A stretch of DNA of 64,000 nucleotides from Carposina sasakii (lineage: Eukaryota > Arthropoda > Insecta > Lepidoptera > Carposinidae), in assembly GCA_014607495.2 (NCBI GenBank), contig CP053165.1, positions 1,668,906 through 1,732,905 of the forward strand, read 5' to 3'. The notes beneath the pieces are model-generated. The model saw only the letters and a list, made by a program, of their open reading frames with translations, was not told the origin of the DNA and made no database searches. Position numbers and translations under genes: made by a program. Below, piece by piece: positions 31,093-40,919 of this stretch (the first letter of the stretch is position 1; each line of letters starts with the position of its first letter).

Positions 31093-31472
31093 CAGGGTGT
31101 TTTTTTGTCGCCACCCTTAACGAAGGGTACGCACTCTATACATCAAATAAAGTAAGCTTGTGCCAAATAATATGCTGGGAAACGATGTAATTTTTTGTGG
31201 ATTTTTTTTTAAATTACTTGATCGGATATTGATAGTGTCCAGTGTTTATGCTAGTTTTTTCATAGACAGATACTAATAATTTCTCGTGAAAAAATCTTGC
31301 TACACGCGTCAATGTGCATTTATGCAGAAAAACGCAGTCTATTTACTCAACTTTGGACCCTAATATCTTTCGAACAAGACACTTCCCAGGTATGCTTCCA
31401 CGGAGAAAAATGATCATGATGATAAGGAGATTCCGTAGTTTTCGGGAACGTTGACGACCAAAAATCATCCTC
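31093..31472 (-). mobile_element. Family B element, full length, reverse
   Basis: TA then CAGGGTGTTTTTTTGTCGCC at the left, and GACGACCAAAAATCATCCTC TA at the right. All internal blocks are present (GTGCATTTATGCAGAAAAAC, CCCAGGTATGCTTCCACGG). Confidence 0.92.
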
Positions 31473-32126
31473 TATAACATCGGGATATAAAGGGTTTTTG
31501 AAGTGATTGCATATAAAATTTTCTCGACTACATTTTCTGAAGTTTTACTGTATTTTTGGATGGTTAATTTCAACATAATATGATTAAGTATGTTATGAAT
31601 ATGATAGTAAATTTTTTGAAAAATATTATGCCAGATATTATTTTTCTAGTCTTCTTAAGTTTAATTTCTTTATGTACTTCTTTATCTTAAATAAGTATTG
31701 TTTTATTACCCTGTGGGTACAGAATCCTAAAAACTACGACGAATAACTATTTACCTTGTTAAACTTTACTCATAGTCCAAGCTTTCTAATAATACATGTT
31801 ACGTAATTCACTAATTTAGTTGAAAGCGGTTAAAATAAAACATCGATTAGTAGTCAGCTCGACTCGGCCATAAATGTCCCGTTTATCAAATTTTATAGCT
31901 CGGGTAACACTGACCTCACTGTCATGTGGACAGGCTGTAAATTTGTTTTGAATTTATTTTGAATTTGCAGAGAGAAATAGTGTGTGAGAGAGAGGGAATT
32001 TTTATATTCTATTTACTATTCTGTGTACAAGCAACATTAAAAGTGGGCTCATTTCTTAACTTGTGGGAATTAATAAGTTTGTGTGCAATTTGCACACCTT
32101 TGCCTACATCTTTGGGTATATAGTAG
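31473..32126. other. No gene seen
   Basis: Unassigned, AT-rich. Confidence 0.5.
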
Positions 32127-32200
32127 GAGGCAATTGACGACAGCGCCTTCCGTGTTGACAACATAGTCCGAAAGTCACACTGTAGAAAAGTCGGCCCTTA
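32127..32200 (+). mobile_element. Family A fragment joined to a family P terminus
   Basis: AGGAGGCAATTGACGACAGC, CGTGTTGACAACATAGTCCG and AAGTCACACTGTAG are family A; directly after comes AAAAGTCGGCCCTTA, the family P terminus in reverse. The junction suggests an excision scar or nested insertion trimmed by deletion. Confidence 0.55.
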
Positions 32201-32922
32201 GTAATTGCATATTATTGTTAAATATGTTTAGAATAAATCTGTTAATTTAATTTCGATCCATAATATTGCAATTGCTATAAGTCGCTTTGATACTGAAATG
32301 GCATAAACATTCCTTCTATTAAGCTCCTCCACAATTCCTCAGATCTCCAAAATCATACATCCGCCTACCCTACCAGGTATAATTAAGCCGTAATTTAAAT
32401 TTCACCCTAATTTCTCAGCGAGTCAGCAAAAGCGCTCATCGAGCTATGAATTTTTATTATGACGTCACCAACTTTACTTTGCGTGTTCGAATGACATGAA
32501 CAAAGATATTGACAAACCTTTTTGTAACTATCACGTAGACACTAGCGACACGCTTGTCTCCAGCCCTTCGAAGGCTAAAAGAAAGGTTTCAGTGGCTTGT
32601 TCGCTTTGCTATTTAATTAATTTGACGTTTAATGTAATTTATTGCCGGTCCGAAAAAAGGGTATTTTTTGGATTATAACTTTCTTGGTTAGGTATGATGC
32701 GATTTCTGTGTTTTTTTTTGCTTTCTTTTAAGTTTATTTTATACTCAAATATATTTAAATTTAGTGAGTATAGGAAAAAATATGTAATCGTATTTCTTCG
32801 GGTATACCTACATTGTATGTTAAGGTATTTAAAATATCTTTTTTTTTTTTTATAAAGTAAAATTTTATTTGTATATTCGTTTAAATGGTTCAAACATTTA
32901 TCAATAATAACATTCGCTTATA
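32201..32922. other. No gene seen
   Basis: Unassigned. The frame pair at 32496-32893 has no recognised features. Confidence 0.5.
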
Positions 32923-33181
32923 CAGGTGTAACAAAAAGGGTATGTTAAGCGAAAAGATATGTGAATAGCCCACTATGGAGAACCTATTCACAAAGTTTAA
33001 GACTCAAAATCACTTGTTTATTTTTTTACATAGTATGGAGAATTCTTAAACATCTCAGGAATTTTCATACAATCTTGAAAAATAAACTTGTGATTTCGAG
33101 TCTCAAATTTTGTGGGTAGTTTCTCTATAGTGGGCTATTTACATAGCTTTTCGCTTAACATACCCTTTTTGTTACACCCTG
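32923..33181. mobile_element. Family C palindromic element, full
   Basis: The best copy: CAGGTGTAACAAAAAGGGTA at the left and TACCCTTTTTGTTACACCCTG at the right, with TA on both sides. The arms pair over roughly 105 bp (GTATGTTAAGCGAAAAG / CTTTTCGCTTAACATAC; GAATAGCCCACTAT / ATAGTGGGCTATT), leaving a loop of about 50 nt. Confidence 0.93.
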
Positions 33182-33187
33182 TATACA

Positions 33188-33242
33188 AACATCAGCCTAT
33201 TACAGTCCACTGCTGGACGTAGACCTCCCCCAGGGCAAGTCA
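33188..33242 (-). mobile_element. Family A fragment
   Basis: ACATCAGCCTATTACAGTCC, ACTGCTGGACGTAGACCTCC, CCCAGGGCAAGTCAC: the 3' 55 bp of the unit, reverse. Confidence 0.85.
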
Positions 33243-33266
33243 CTTATATAGCCCTATTCGCTTATA

Positions 33267-33638
33267 CAGGATGCTTTTCGTTGCCACCGTTAACGAAGGG
33301 TATGTACTCACATCAAATAAAGTAAGTTTATTCCAAAAAAATGCTGGAAAACGATATAATTTTTTTTATTTATTTTTTATTACTTGATCGGGCGAAATTT
33401 ATAGTTTCCAGTGTTTATACTAGTTTAAATATGGACAGATATTAATTATTTCTCGTGAAAAAATCTTGCTACGCGCGTCATTGTGCATTTATGCATAAAA
33501 CGCAGTCTATTTATTATTTGACCCTAATATCATCTTGGGAACTAGACACTTCCCAGGTATGCTTCCATGGAGAAAAATGATCGTAATGATGAGGAGATTC
33601 AGTGGTTTTCGGGAACGTAGACGACCAAAAATCACCTG
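33267..33638 (-). mobile_element. Family B element, full length, reverse
   Basis: TA then CAGGATGCTTTTCGTTGCCA at the left; GTAGACGACCAAAAATCACC TG TA at the right. It is one of the more diverged full copies. The reverse 63-codon frame at 33507 is internal. Confidence 0.9.
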
Positions 33639-34059
33639 TATATCCCCTATTAAAGGACCTTCTTCGGGAGAATAATTTACTATGTGCGGAAGAACCATTT
33701 TCCTCGTTTTTCAGTATTAGTTTTTAGTTTGTTAAAAAGTTTAAAGTTTTGTTATTATAAATCTATCCAAATAATATCCCTTTCCTCCAAATATTATCTC
33801 CCAAAAAATAGATGCCCACGGCTTTTACCTAAAATAAGAGACTAATATTAAACGTAAGTGGCGAAACATGTAATATGTAAGTCAAAATAACCTACCCTTC
33901 GGAATAAACACATATTAATACAGAAACACCACCGCGTGTAAAGTAAGGACTAAGAGCAAATTTGTTTTGTGGCGTGGGGTCCGTATGTCTATCATGCCCA
34001 TTTTCAATACGGAATCAATTGATAATAATATAAATAATAATAAATAAATACAAATATTC
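33639..34059. other. No gene seen
   Basis: Unassigned. GTGGCGAAACATGTAATATG near 33858 recalls the family N start, but only that word. Confidence 0.45.
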
Positions 34060-34208
34060 ACACACTACACAACACATTAACCTAGTCCCACATTAAGATC
34101 CCTAAGGTCTTGTGTCGTGGGTACTAAGTAACGGTATATAAATGCATAGATAAGTATAGAAACATCCATGACTCGGAAACAAACATCAATATTCATCATA
34201 TCAATGAT
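34060..34208 (-). mobile_element. Family F SINE, 3' body, reverse
   Basis: CACAACACATTAACCTAGTC, CCTAAGGTCTTGTGTCGTGG and ATCATATCAATG. The copy stops just before the tRNA head. Confidence 0.88.
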
Positions 34209-34406
34209 GTCACGGACATAATGATACATAGCCAATGGTGACAAGTTAGGGCTTATAAATATGTTGAAAGGGACTCCTCCACTCCTGCAGTCAAACTGAT
34301 AAAACAGTTTTGCAGGGCATTGACTAATAAGAATTTGTACTATACCTCTTTATAATAATAATAAATAATTTTAAATAATAATAATTGATTAATTTAAAAA
34401 AATAAT

Positions 34407-34567
34407 AGTTGCCAATATGTAATTTGGAAAAGAGATGGTAAAATTCGTCATCCGAGTAATTGACCCGGTGGCTTAGTTGTTATAGCGGCTGGCACGGTTT
34501 GCTCAGTGGTCGTGGGCACTCGGATGAAGAATTTTTCCATTTTCTTTATTAAAACTTTTATAAATAA
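34407..34567 (+). mobile_element. Family E element, full length
   Basis: GTTGCCAATATGTAATTTGG, GATGGTAAAATTCGTCATCC, GAGTAATTGACCCGGTGGC, TTGTTATAGCGGCTGGCACG and right arm CACTCGGATGAAGAATTTTT. The B box region is deleted (GTCGTGGG joins CACTCGG), so this copy has lost its pol III promoter. Confidence 0.87.
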
Positions 34568-34896
34568 ATAATAATATTAATAGGCTCAAATGTTAATATA
34601 AGATATTTAAATGTGTGTGTATTGGGTACGGAGGATCCTACAACGTCGTTGAGCATAGTGAGTTTAGATATGAAACTACATATTAGTCACAAATATACTA
34701 AAATAAAAGTCCTACCAAAACAAAAACATATTCTATGAAAATTCATATATCAATTTACATTTTTATTTATACGGGACCCTAAAAATATTCTTTGTCTATA
34801 CCAAGGAGTGGGCTATTTAACAGTCAGAACTTCCGGCGGCGGACGATTCTCAAACTAGAAGGGAAAATGTTTGGCTTACTGTACTTACTTTTTATA
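34568..34896. other. No gene seen
   Basis: Unassigned AT-rich DNA. Confidence 0.5.
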
Positions 34897-35009
34897 CAGG
34901 GTGTAACAGAAGGGGCACGAGTATGTTATGCGAAATGCTATGATAATAGCTCACTAAAGGAAATATTATAATAGCATTTCGCTTAACATACCCCTTCTGC
35001 TACACCTTG
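34897..35009. mobile_element. Family C element, internally deleted
   Basis: CAGGGTGTAACAGAAGGGGC at the left and CCCCTTCTGCTACACCTTG at the right, TA-flanked. Arms GTATGTTATGCGAAATGCTA / ATAGCATTTCGCTTAACATA remain; the central 150 bp is lost. Confidence 0.88.
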
Positions 35010-35166
35010 TAGCATAAGGTGCTTATGATGATTTATGGTCACTATGAGTTCATTAAACAAATTAATACCTAAAAAACTTAGCAACAATTTAATCACATTT
35101 AGTGAATCTCATCTCTTAGGTGATGACCAGCTATTTGTACTGATCTTTCATTTCAATATCATAATA

Positions 35167-35534
35167 CAGGATGATTTTTGGTCGTCAACGTTCCCGAAAA
35201 CTACGGAATCTCCTCATCATCACGATTATTTTTCTCCATGGAAGCATACCTGGGAAGTGTCTGGTTTTCAATATATTAGGGTCCAAAGTTGAGTAAATAG
35301 ACTGCGTTTTTCTGCATAAATGCACATAGACGCGCGTAGCAAGATTTTTTCACGAAAAATAATTAATATCTGTCTATAAAAAAAACTAACATAAACACTA
35401 GACACTATAAATTTCGCCCAATCAAGTAATAAAAAAAATAAAAAAATTCCCAGCATTTTTTTTGCCATAAACTTACTTTATTTGATGTATAGAGTACGTA
35501 CCCCTTGTTAATGGTGGCCACAAAAAACACCCTG
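35167..35534 (+). mobile_element. Family B element, full length
   Basis: CAGGATGATTTTTGGTCGTC to GCCACAAAAAACACCCTG with TA at both ends. It is very similar to the copy at 24805, including GCGCGTAGCAAGATTTTTTC and CTAACATAAACACTAGACAC. Confidence 0.93.
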
Positions 35535-36104
35535 TATATGTAGGTATGCATAGGTATAATACATATTGGAAATAACTGAATATTTATGAAAATGATCGAC
35601 AGCATTCCTAACATTCCTGACTAAATAGTCATGTCTGTCCAATACTTTCCGCCTCCTACATTTCTGCCCATGCAAAGTAAAAGGGGAAATTCCGGTATTC
35701 CGGAATACCTAGCAAATATGAGCCCACCTCCACCCTGAATTAGATTTGCGAGTCGCGCCGGAATTTTTTTCCGAACTCATCGGAAAACTTTTCCGGATCA
35801 GTTTCGGATGCCGCCTCCCGCATTATCATATAAATGCGGCGTCGTGGACGAAGGGATATGGGGAGATGCGATATTTATAGTAAAAGTTGCGTACCTACAA
35901 ACTGAAACATTTTTTAAATTAATGAGACACGATAAGTATCGAAATGGTAGTAACACAAAATAGTAACCAAAATATAGCTAGACGCGCGGTAGACTAGAAA
36001 TACTTTGAATACTTAGTAGAGGGTAGTTAATTCTGTGTAAGTAATGTGTTGGATTTTAGAGGTTCATAATAATTAGTGGTTTACTAATTTACTAATTTCT
36101 ATAA
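35535..36104. other. No gene seen
   Basis: Unassigned. 35690-35830 is rich in CCGG words (TTCCGGTATTCCGGAATACC). No coding frame. Confidence 0.5.
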
Positions 36105-36362
36105 TCCTGAGGATGCCACGGTTGTTGGCGAAACATAATGTAGATTATTTATCTAGTTTTTGATTTCGGAATGGTGCAATGTATCGTCTTGCATGCTAGG
36201 TGCTCGGGTCTGGTTTCTCATGGCGATTGTAGTTAGTGCAAGTGCCTGTTGTCGCAATTATGAGTTATCAGATCCGAGGGTCAGTGGAGGGTGTAGGGCC
36301 CGGTGGTGGGCGCACCCATAGTGAATGTTTGAACTTCCGAACTGTAACGCCTAATACAATTT
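36105..36362 (+). mobile_element. Family N repeat, full forward copy
   Basis: ATCCTGAGGATGCCACGGTT, GTTGGCGAAACATAATGTAG, CATGCTAGGTGCTCGGGTCT, CAGATCCGAGGGTCAGTGGA, GGGCCCGGTGGTGGGCGC and GAACTTCCGAACTGTAACGC. It is the reference copy in the window (about 258 bp). Confidence 0.82.
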
Positions 36363-36496
36363 CATTTATAGACTAGAAACTGTTATAAGAATACTCGAGT
36401 ACCTGCTATTGAAACCTAGCTTTATTTGAATCAATCAATACTCGCCATTTTTACAGTTCTTCTTGTAGAGTGCGTTTCACTGTATACTTCCTTTGG

Positions 36497-36730
36497 ATGG
36501 TGGCGCTAGTTACCATGTGTATGACTAGATTATCTGTGTCATTGCATACAAAACATGTTAGTTCCGAAACCAGGCATAGGAATTATTCAATGAAACGGAA
36601 TCTACGTTCCTCGCGTCATCAGAGATGTGCCAATACCAATCGGAAGCAGCCAGTGATGTTCCCAGTTGGTTGTTTTTCTCCAGCTAAGACTACCTACACT
36701 TTTTACCCACCAAACACGTCGTGTTTTTAG
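36497..36730 (+). other. Unassigned small open frame, possibly secreted
   Basis: ATG at 36497 opens 77 codons to TAG; the frame is also open upstream to a pyrimidine-rich ATTTTTACAG at 36447-36456 that could be a splice acceptor. The N-terminus is hydrophobic (MVALVTMCM), followed by a basic middle with MKR and NRK sites and a C-terminus with two cysteines ending NTSCF. I recognise no peptide family. The 5' part overlaps TGGCGCTAGT, a word of family R. It could well be chance. Confidence 0.2.
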
Positions 36731-37170
36731 ACGTCATCAACTCTCAGAGCTCGTAAATAAGGTTATATACATTTGCATGTATTGTTATTACACATCACTT
36801 GTAGGTTACAAGAGTTGTTATTTGCATTTATTATGAGACTGCGGTATCTGTTGCGTAGTAACTATTATGTAGTCTATGGTACGGTGGTAACTTTACGCCA
36901 TCTCCTCTAATTCCGCCTTCAAGTTTAAAGTTGACGCAGAAGTATGGCTTCACCTGCGCAAGTGTGTACGTGCCTTATCGCAAAGGGTGGTGATTCTATT
37001 ATTGGCAGCGTGTAAGCGCTTGTTTATATTGGGCCGGACGATTTAGTTAAGTGTTTATGTAAACATAATATAGTTTATTTTTCTGGTAAATAGTATAACA
37101 GGCTTTACTCTGGCACTTGTTTTGGCCAATAGAATTTCGTGGTATTGTATTAGTGATTGAATAACGTCTC
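36731..37170. other. No gene seen
   Basis: Unassigned. Confidence 0.5.
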
Positions 37171-37300
37171 TTACGCTGCGGTCATGAATTCGCTTGCCCA
37201 ACGTGGTGACTATGGGTCAAAATCCCCCTATGAAAGTAGCGTTATGGCGTGTCCTGGGGAAGACCTACGTCCAGGAGTAGACTGGATAAGGCTGATGTGA
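37171..37300 (+). mobile_element. Family A repeat, 5'-truncated
   Basis: CGCTGCGGTCATGAATTCGC, AACGTGGTGACTATGGGTCA, CCTACGTCCAGGAGTAGACT and GGCTGATGTGATG. The first half of the unit is missing. Confidence 0.85.
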
Positions 37301-37375
37301 TGTATGTATGTACCTATAGTATAACAGAAAGGGTTAGTTAAGCAGTTTGAGATAGCATCTTGTCCATAGTGTGTA

Positions 37376-37533
37376 GAGATGTACAGTTAGTAGTGACAGG
37401 TGGTCAACCCATCGCCTACAAAACACCAAGACCCTCCTGTCCCTCTACTGACTTGTACAGTATGCCCGGGAAGAGAAGCAGCTGTAGTATTATACGTTTT
37501 TTTTTGTCACTCCTAGAGCAGCATAGAAGAAAC
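37376..37533 (-). mobile_element. Family J, 5' portion, reverse
   Basis: TAGTAGTGACAGGTGGTCAA, TACTGACTTGTACAGTATGC, CCGGGAAGAGAAGCAGCTGT and CCTAGAGCAGCATAGAAGA. The 3' tail half of the unit is absent. Confidence 0.82.
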
Positions 37534-37629
37534 AAAATCTGATCTATTATATCTGGCCCTATTATGCTAATCGTGTATGTAAGATCCCCTCAGTGATTCT
37601 CTGGCTACCCTAGATTAAATCCTAAACCA

Positions 37630-37899
37630 TAGAGGAATAAGATGTAGACATAGAGTGCTAATGTCATACTAACAGTTTCGATGCACCATTAGACTTTTCG
37701 GTGACTCAAAATTCCAGTACTTGACACTTAGGTTGCATTAGTATACGTTACAATACATTAGTAATGTAGTACATTACTATACATTACACTAATAGAATCT
37801 AAGTGTCAAGGACTGGAATTGCGAGGCACCGAAAAGTCTAATGGTGCAACGAAATAGTTAGTATGACATTAGCACTCTATGAAATCGCTTATTCCTCTA
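37630..37899. mobile_element. 270-bp hairpin MITE
   Basis: Both ends read TAGAGGAATAAG inward. The arms of about 115 bp pair at roughly 88% (ATAGAGTGCTAATGTCATAC; GCACCATTAGACTTTTCGGT; CTTGACACTTAG), with a TACATT-rich centre. No other copy is in the window. Confidence 0.9.
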
Positions 37900-38267
37900 T
37901 GCCTAAATGTAACGTTAGGATTTCTTTTATGGTGTAGGTATATAATATAGTATGTCTTGATCTCATTTGTTTCGTTCACATAATTGAAAAGGCATAATTT
38001 CCCTATCTACCCACAGATCCTTTGAGAGATCCTCATTTGAAATTCAGAAGATGTAAATAATTTTACTTGATTACAGAAGCGGATTCAGGAATTATTTACA
38101 CGGCGAATTATTATCTTATTCAGAGAATTATTAAATGGGTTTATAAGATAATTTTATGATGTAAGATGAAACGCTGGAAGTATTTGAGAATTATTGCTCA
38201 ATTCGTATAAAATTTTAATTATCTTATTTTACTTATATCACTAATATGGCAAAAACGGGAGATCGAG
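37900..38267. other. No gene seen
   Basis: Unassigned AT-rich DNA. Confidence 0.5.
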
Positions 38268-38333
38268 CCATGTGGCGTACACTGGGGGAGGCCTACGTCC
38301 AGCAGTGGACTGCAATAGGCTGACGATGACGAC
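38268..38333 (+). mobile_element. Family A fragment
   Basis: ATGTGGCGTACACTGGGGGA, GGCCTACGTCCAGCAGTGGA, CTGCAATAGGCTGACGATGA: the 3' 65 bp. Confidence 0.88.
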
Positions 38334-38361
38334 GTCGACTTATATCACATGATTTTCCAAA

Positions 38362-38400
38362 AGGGGTAGGCAGAACTACAGGATTACAAAGAAGATACAG
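38362..38400 (-). mobile_element. Family K fragment
   Basis: AAAGGGGTAGGCAGAACTAC AGGAT recalls GGGGTAGGCAGAGACTACAG at 54840. Confidence 0.5.
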
Positions 38401-38475
38401 CAGCCACGTTTATTATCAAGGGGCCAGTTGCAAATATAGATTTCTTAACACAGAGTTCATCTAAGGTATATAAAT

Positions 38476-38641
38476 AAATTGGGGTGGACCACCCTTAGTA
38501 ATTAAGGGTATGAAAAATAGATTATGACCGATTCTTATACACCTATCAGATATACTCGTAAATATAAAACTTCAAAAAAATCGGGCAAGTCGTTTCGGAG
38601 GAGTTTGGTAACAAGCATCGCGACACGGGAATTTTATATAC
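38476..38641 (+). mobile_element. Decayed lepidopteran tail with GGGGTGGACCACCC
   Basis: GGGGTGGACCACCCTTAGTA, AAATCGGGCAAGTCGTTTCG, GAGGAGTTTGGTAACAAGCA and CGACACGGGAATTTTATATA are landmarks of a common lepidopteran retroelement tail. It is a single copy here. Confidence 0.55.
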
Positions 38642-38708
38642 CTATTCGAGGTATTTAAAATTATTTTTATTATACATATATTATGTATAGAATAGATGTT
38701 AGGCTTGC

Positions 38709-38972
38709 GTGCGTGGTGCCGCAGAGTAGAGTTTGTACCACCCCTGCCTACCCGTGGGTATCGTACGAGGCGATTAAGGGTCTCCGGGAGGTGGGCAGCA
38801 GCGCCTCCCGTACTGACAACATAGTCCGAAAATCACACTGCGGTCACCAACCCGCCTGCCCAGCGTGGTGACTATGGGCAAAACCCTCTTGTGGCAGTAG
38901 CCTTTTGGCATGTCCTGGGGGAGGTCTACGTCCAGCAGTGGACTGCAATAGGCTGAAGAAGAAAAAGAAGAT
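38709..38972 (+). mobile_element. Family A repeat, full, AAG tail
   Basis: GCGTGGTGCCGCAGAGTAGA to GCAATAGGCTGAAGAAGAAA. It carries CCGTACTGACAACATAGTCC and AAATCACACTGCGGTCACC, as in the copy at 3404. It is the reference copy for the AAG subfamily. Confidence 0.94.
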
Positions 38973-39449
38973 GTTAGGCTATACAGGGTATGAGTGACAA
39001 AGGCTGCCTTCCAAATTCTTTACCCCGTGCTATTGTACCTATATCTATTCGGGTTTTTGCGTAGTTCGTAATTTCAAAGTAATTCCTCCACCCAGATCAA
39101 TTGTTTTATAGAGTGGGATAATAAAAATATCCTTACCTTTCCCGTATCAGGGGATTAGCGGACGATAGTTTCGGGTTCGGAAGATTGCCGGCGGGGCTTA
39201 TAGTCCCGGGGGCCCTGAGCGACGGGGCCCTGAGGTAGGGGGTCCGTAGCTAGGGGCCCCCGGCGAGGGTAATATTATTTATAATGCCGGCCAGGATTAG
39301 TACTACGTGTACGGTTGTTAACCGGCCTATTGATGTTTTTGCAATGGCTGTATGGTTCGATAATTATTGCTATTTGTTGAAGGTACAGAAAATACCTTTA
39401 CTTTCTAGAAATATACAGGATGTTACAGTGTTACATGTTAAAATTATTA
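38973..39449. other. No gene; GC-rich hairpin
   Basis: 39205-39263 can fold with CCCGGGGGCCC pairing GGGGCCCCCGG around a repeated GGGGCCCTGAG motif; the surrounding 39140-39290 is strikingly GC-rich. The 91-codon frame at 39284 runs into the reverse family E element (WESNPRPLQ), a known artefact. Confidence 0.6.
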
Positions 39450-39597
39450 TTAAAGAAAATGGAAAAAATTATTTACCCGAGTGGGAATCGAACCCACGAC
39501 CACTGCAAACCGTGCCAGCCGCTCTAACCACTGAGCTACCGGGTCACTTACTCGGATGACGAATTTTACCATCTCTTTTCTAAATTACATATTGGCT
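39450..39597 (-). mobile_element. Family E element, full length, reverse
   Basis: AAAATGGAAAAAATTATTTA, CCCGAGTGGGAATCGAACCC, then GCTCTAACCACTGAGCTACC, GGGTCACTTACTCGGATGAC and GAATTTTACCATCTCTTTTC. A box TAGCTCAGTGG and B box GGTTCGATTCC are both perfect on the reverse strand. Confidence 0.92.
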
Positions 39598-39606
39598 AAG
39601 TACATA

Positions 39607-39730
39607 TTACATATTTATTTTTCAAGATTACATGAAAATAAACTTGTGAATCCGAGTCTGAAATTTTATTGGTAGGTCCCTTTTCGTGAGTTATATACAT
39701 GGCTTAACATATCCCTTTTGTTACACCCTG
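39607..39730 (-). mobile_element. Family C element, one arm
   Basis: AAGATTACATGAAAATAAAC, CTTGTGAATCCGAGTCTGAA, ACATGGCTTAACATATCCC and TTTTGTTACACCCTG TA. It begins where the family E element ends. Confidence 0.82.
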
Positions 39731-39739
39731 TATATATAT

Positions 39740-39797
39740 CTAAATATGCACACGGCTGTGTGTCCCAACATAGCCAGAGCTGCAAGATCATAAAGGA
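39740..39797 (-). mobile_element. Family L fragment, reverse
   Basis: CACACGGCTGTGTGTCCCAA and CATAGCCAGAGCTGCAAGAT CATAAAGGAG. Confidence 0.65.
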
Positions 39798-39886
39798 GAA
39801 CGCCCCTCAATTCTTTAGACGACTCTTACGACATGCACAGAAAGAGAATGAGATGAAAAAGTACAAAACGGATTTTAATGAAATCT

Positions 39887-40157
39887 GGGAGCCAATTCTT
39901 GAACAGTTGAGTTGGAACGAAGCCGAAACGGAACCGTTGTAGACGCTCAAAACAAATCAGTAATTATGGTAACGTAATTATTAGACACATTTCAGCACGA
40001 GTCAGATATTTGATTTTATTCTGTCATACTCGCGACCGATGCGTGCTAAAATTTACCTTATTACTCAAGCGGTAAGTATATATTGCTGCGCACCGTGTTT
40101 CGTTAACGGTTCGTTAGTGGTTGCGTTTAGGCTCTAAAATTTTCACGAATTGCCCCC
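39887..40157. mobile_element. Family M MITE, uninterrupted
   Basis: From GGAGCCAATTCTTGAACAGT to TTTTCACGAATTGCCCCCC, opposite in orientation to 6244-6595. The segment CGATGCGTGCTAAAATTTAC covers the position where the SINE tail inserted in the other copy, so this is the empty-site allele of the family. Confidence 0.88.
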
Positions 40158-40199
40158 CTGTTATACGTCAGAATAAGATTCATAGGTAAGCAATACTCG

Positions 40200-40233
40200 T
40201 TTACGCGGACGAACTCGCAGGCGTCCGCTAGTG
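40200..40233 (+). mobile_element. Family H terminal fragment
   Basis: TTTACGCGGACGAACTCGCA GGCGTCCGCTAGT: the hairpin and CTAG terminus only. Confidence 0.75.
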
Positions 40234-40744
40234 CTCCATAAGCTCTCATATATAAATTTTGTACCTTACCCGGTCGCTTAGATACTGGCTCATCTCTCCG
40301 ATTCACTTTGTCTCTCACGCCATATTTTTGACGCGCATTTTTATCCTAACAATAGGTACAGTTGGAAAAAACCGAGTCTTTTTTTATATTTTTATAGTAC
40401 ACTTAATTGTATTATTATCGCTTATTTAATGATGCTAAAAGCGACTGTAGAATAGGAGCTTAGCAAATTCGAGCCAAAAAAGTTTCATTGGTTAGATTTT
40501 ATTAAGTAGTTATTATGCTGATATCTAAACATCCTTTGGTACAAATTTTGTATTAAAATTAAAAGTTTAGAATATATATTTGTAATCTATACATGTAATA
40601 AAAATGTAATGGATCGCTGTCTGTACATTAAAAATATATGAGAAAAAATAAAATAAAAAAATATTATAGGACATTCTTTATCAACTCAAAGGTACCCATA
40701 ATAATGATTTTTTGTCTGTTTGTCCTTTTGTCGGTTTGTCTGTT
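40234..40744. other. No gene seen
   Basis: Unassigned, AT-rich; ends in a TTTGTCTGTTTGTC run before the next element. Confidence 0.5.
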
Positions 40745-40919
40745 TTTCTGTGCGTTTGTGCACGCTAATCTCAGAAACGGCTGAACCGATTTCGATGCAG
40801 TTTTCAGGAATATATTGTGACAGATCCCACTTAACATATAGGCTACTTTTTATACCGGATAATTTCGACATTTTGTTTTTTCTGTAGTCCACGCGGACGG
40901 AGTCGCGGGCATCTACTAG
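40745..40919 (+). mobile_element. Family H Lep1/Helitron-like 3' end
   Basis: GTGCACGCTAATCTCAGAAA, CGGCTGAACCGATTTCGATG, TATAGGCTACTTTTTATACC, ACGCGGACGGAGTCGCGGGC and TACTAG|T. It is highly similar to 23785-23975. Confidence 0.84.

Noticed and set aside
39284..39559. 91-codon frame ending WESNPRPLQTVP
   Set aside because: The C-terminal half is the reverse of the family E core; no protein domain.
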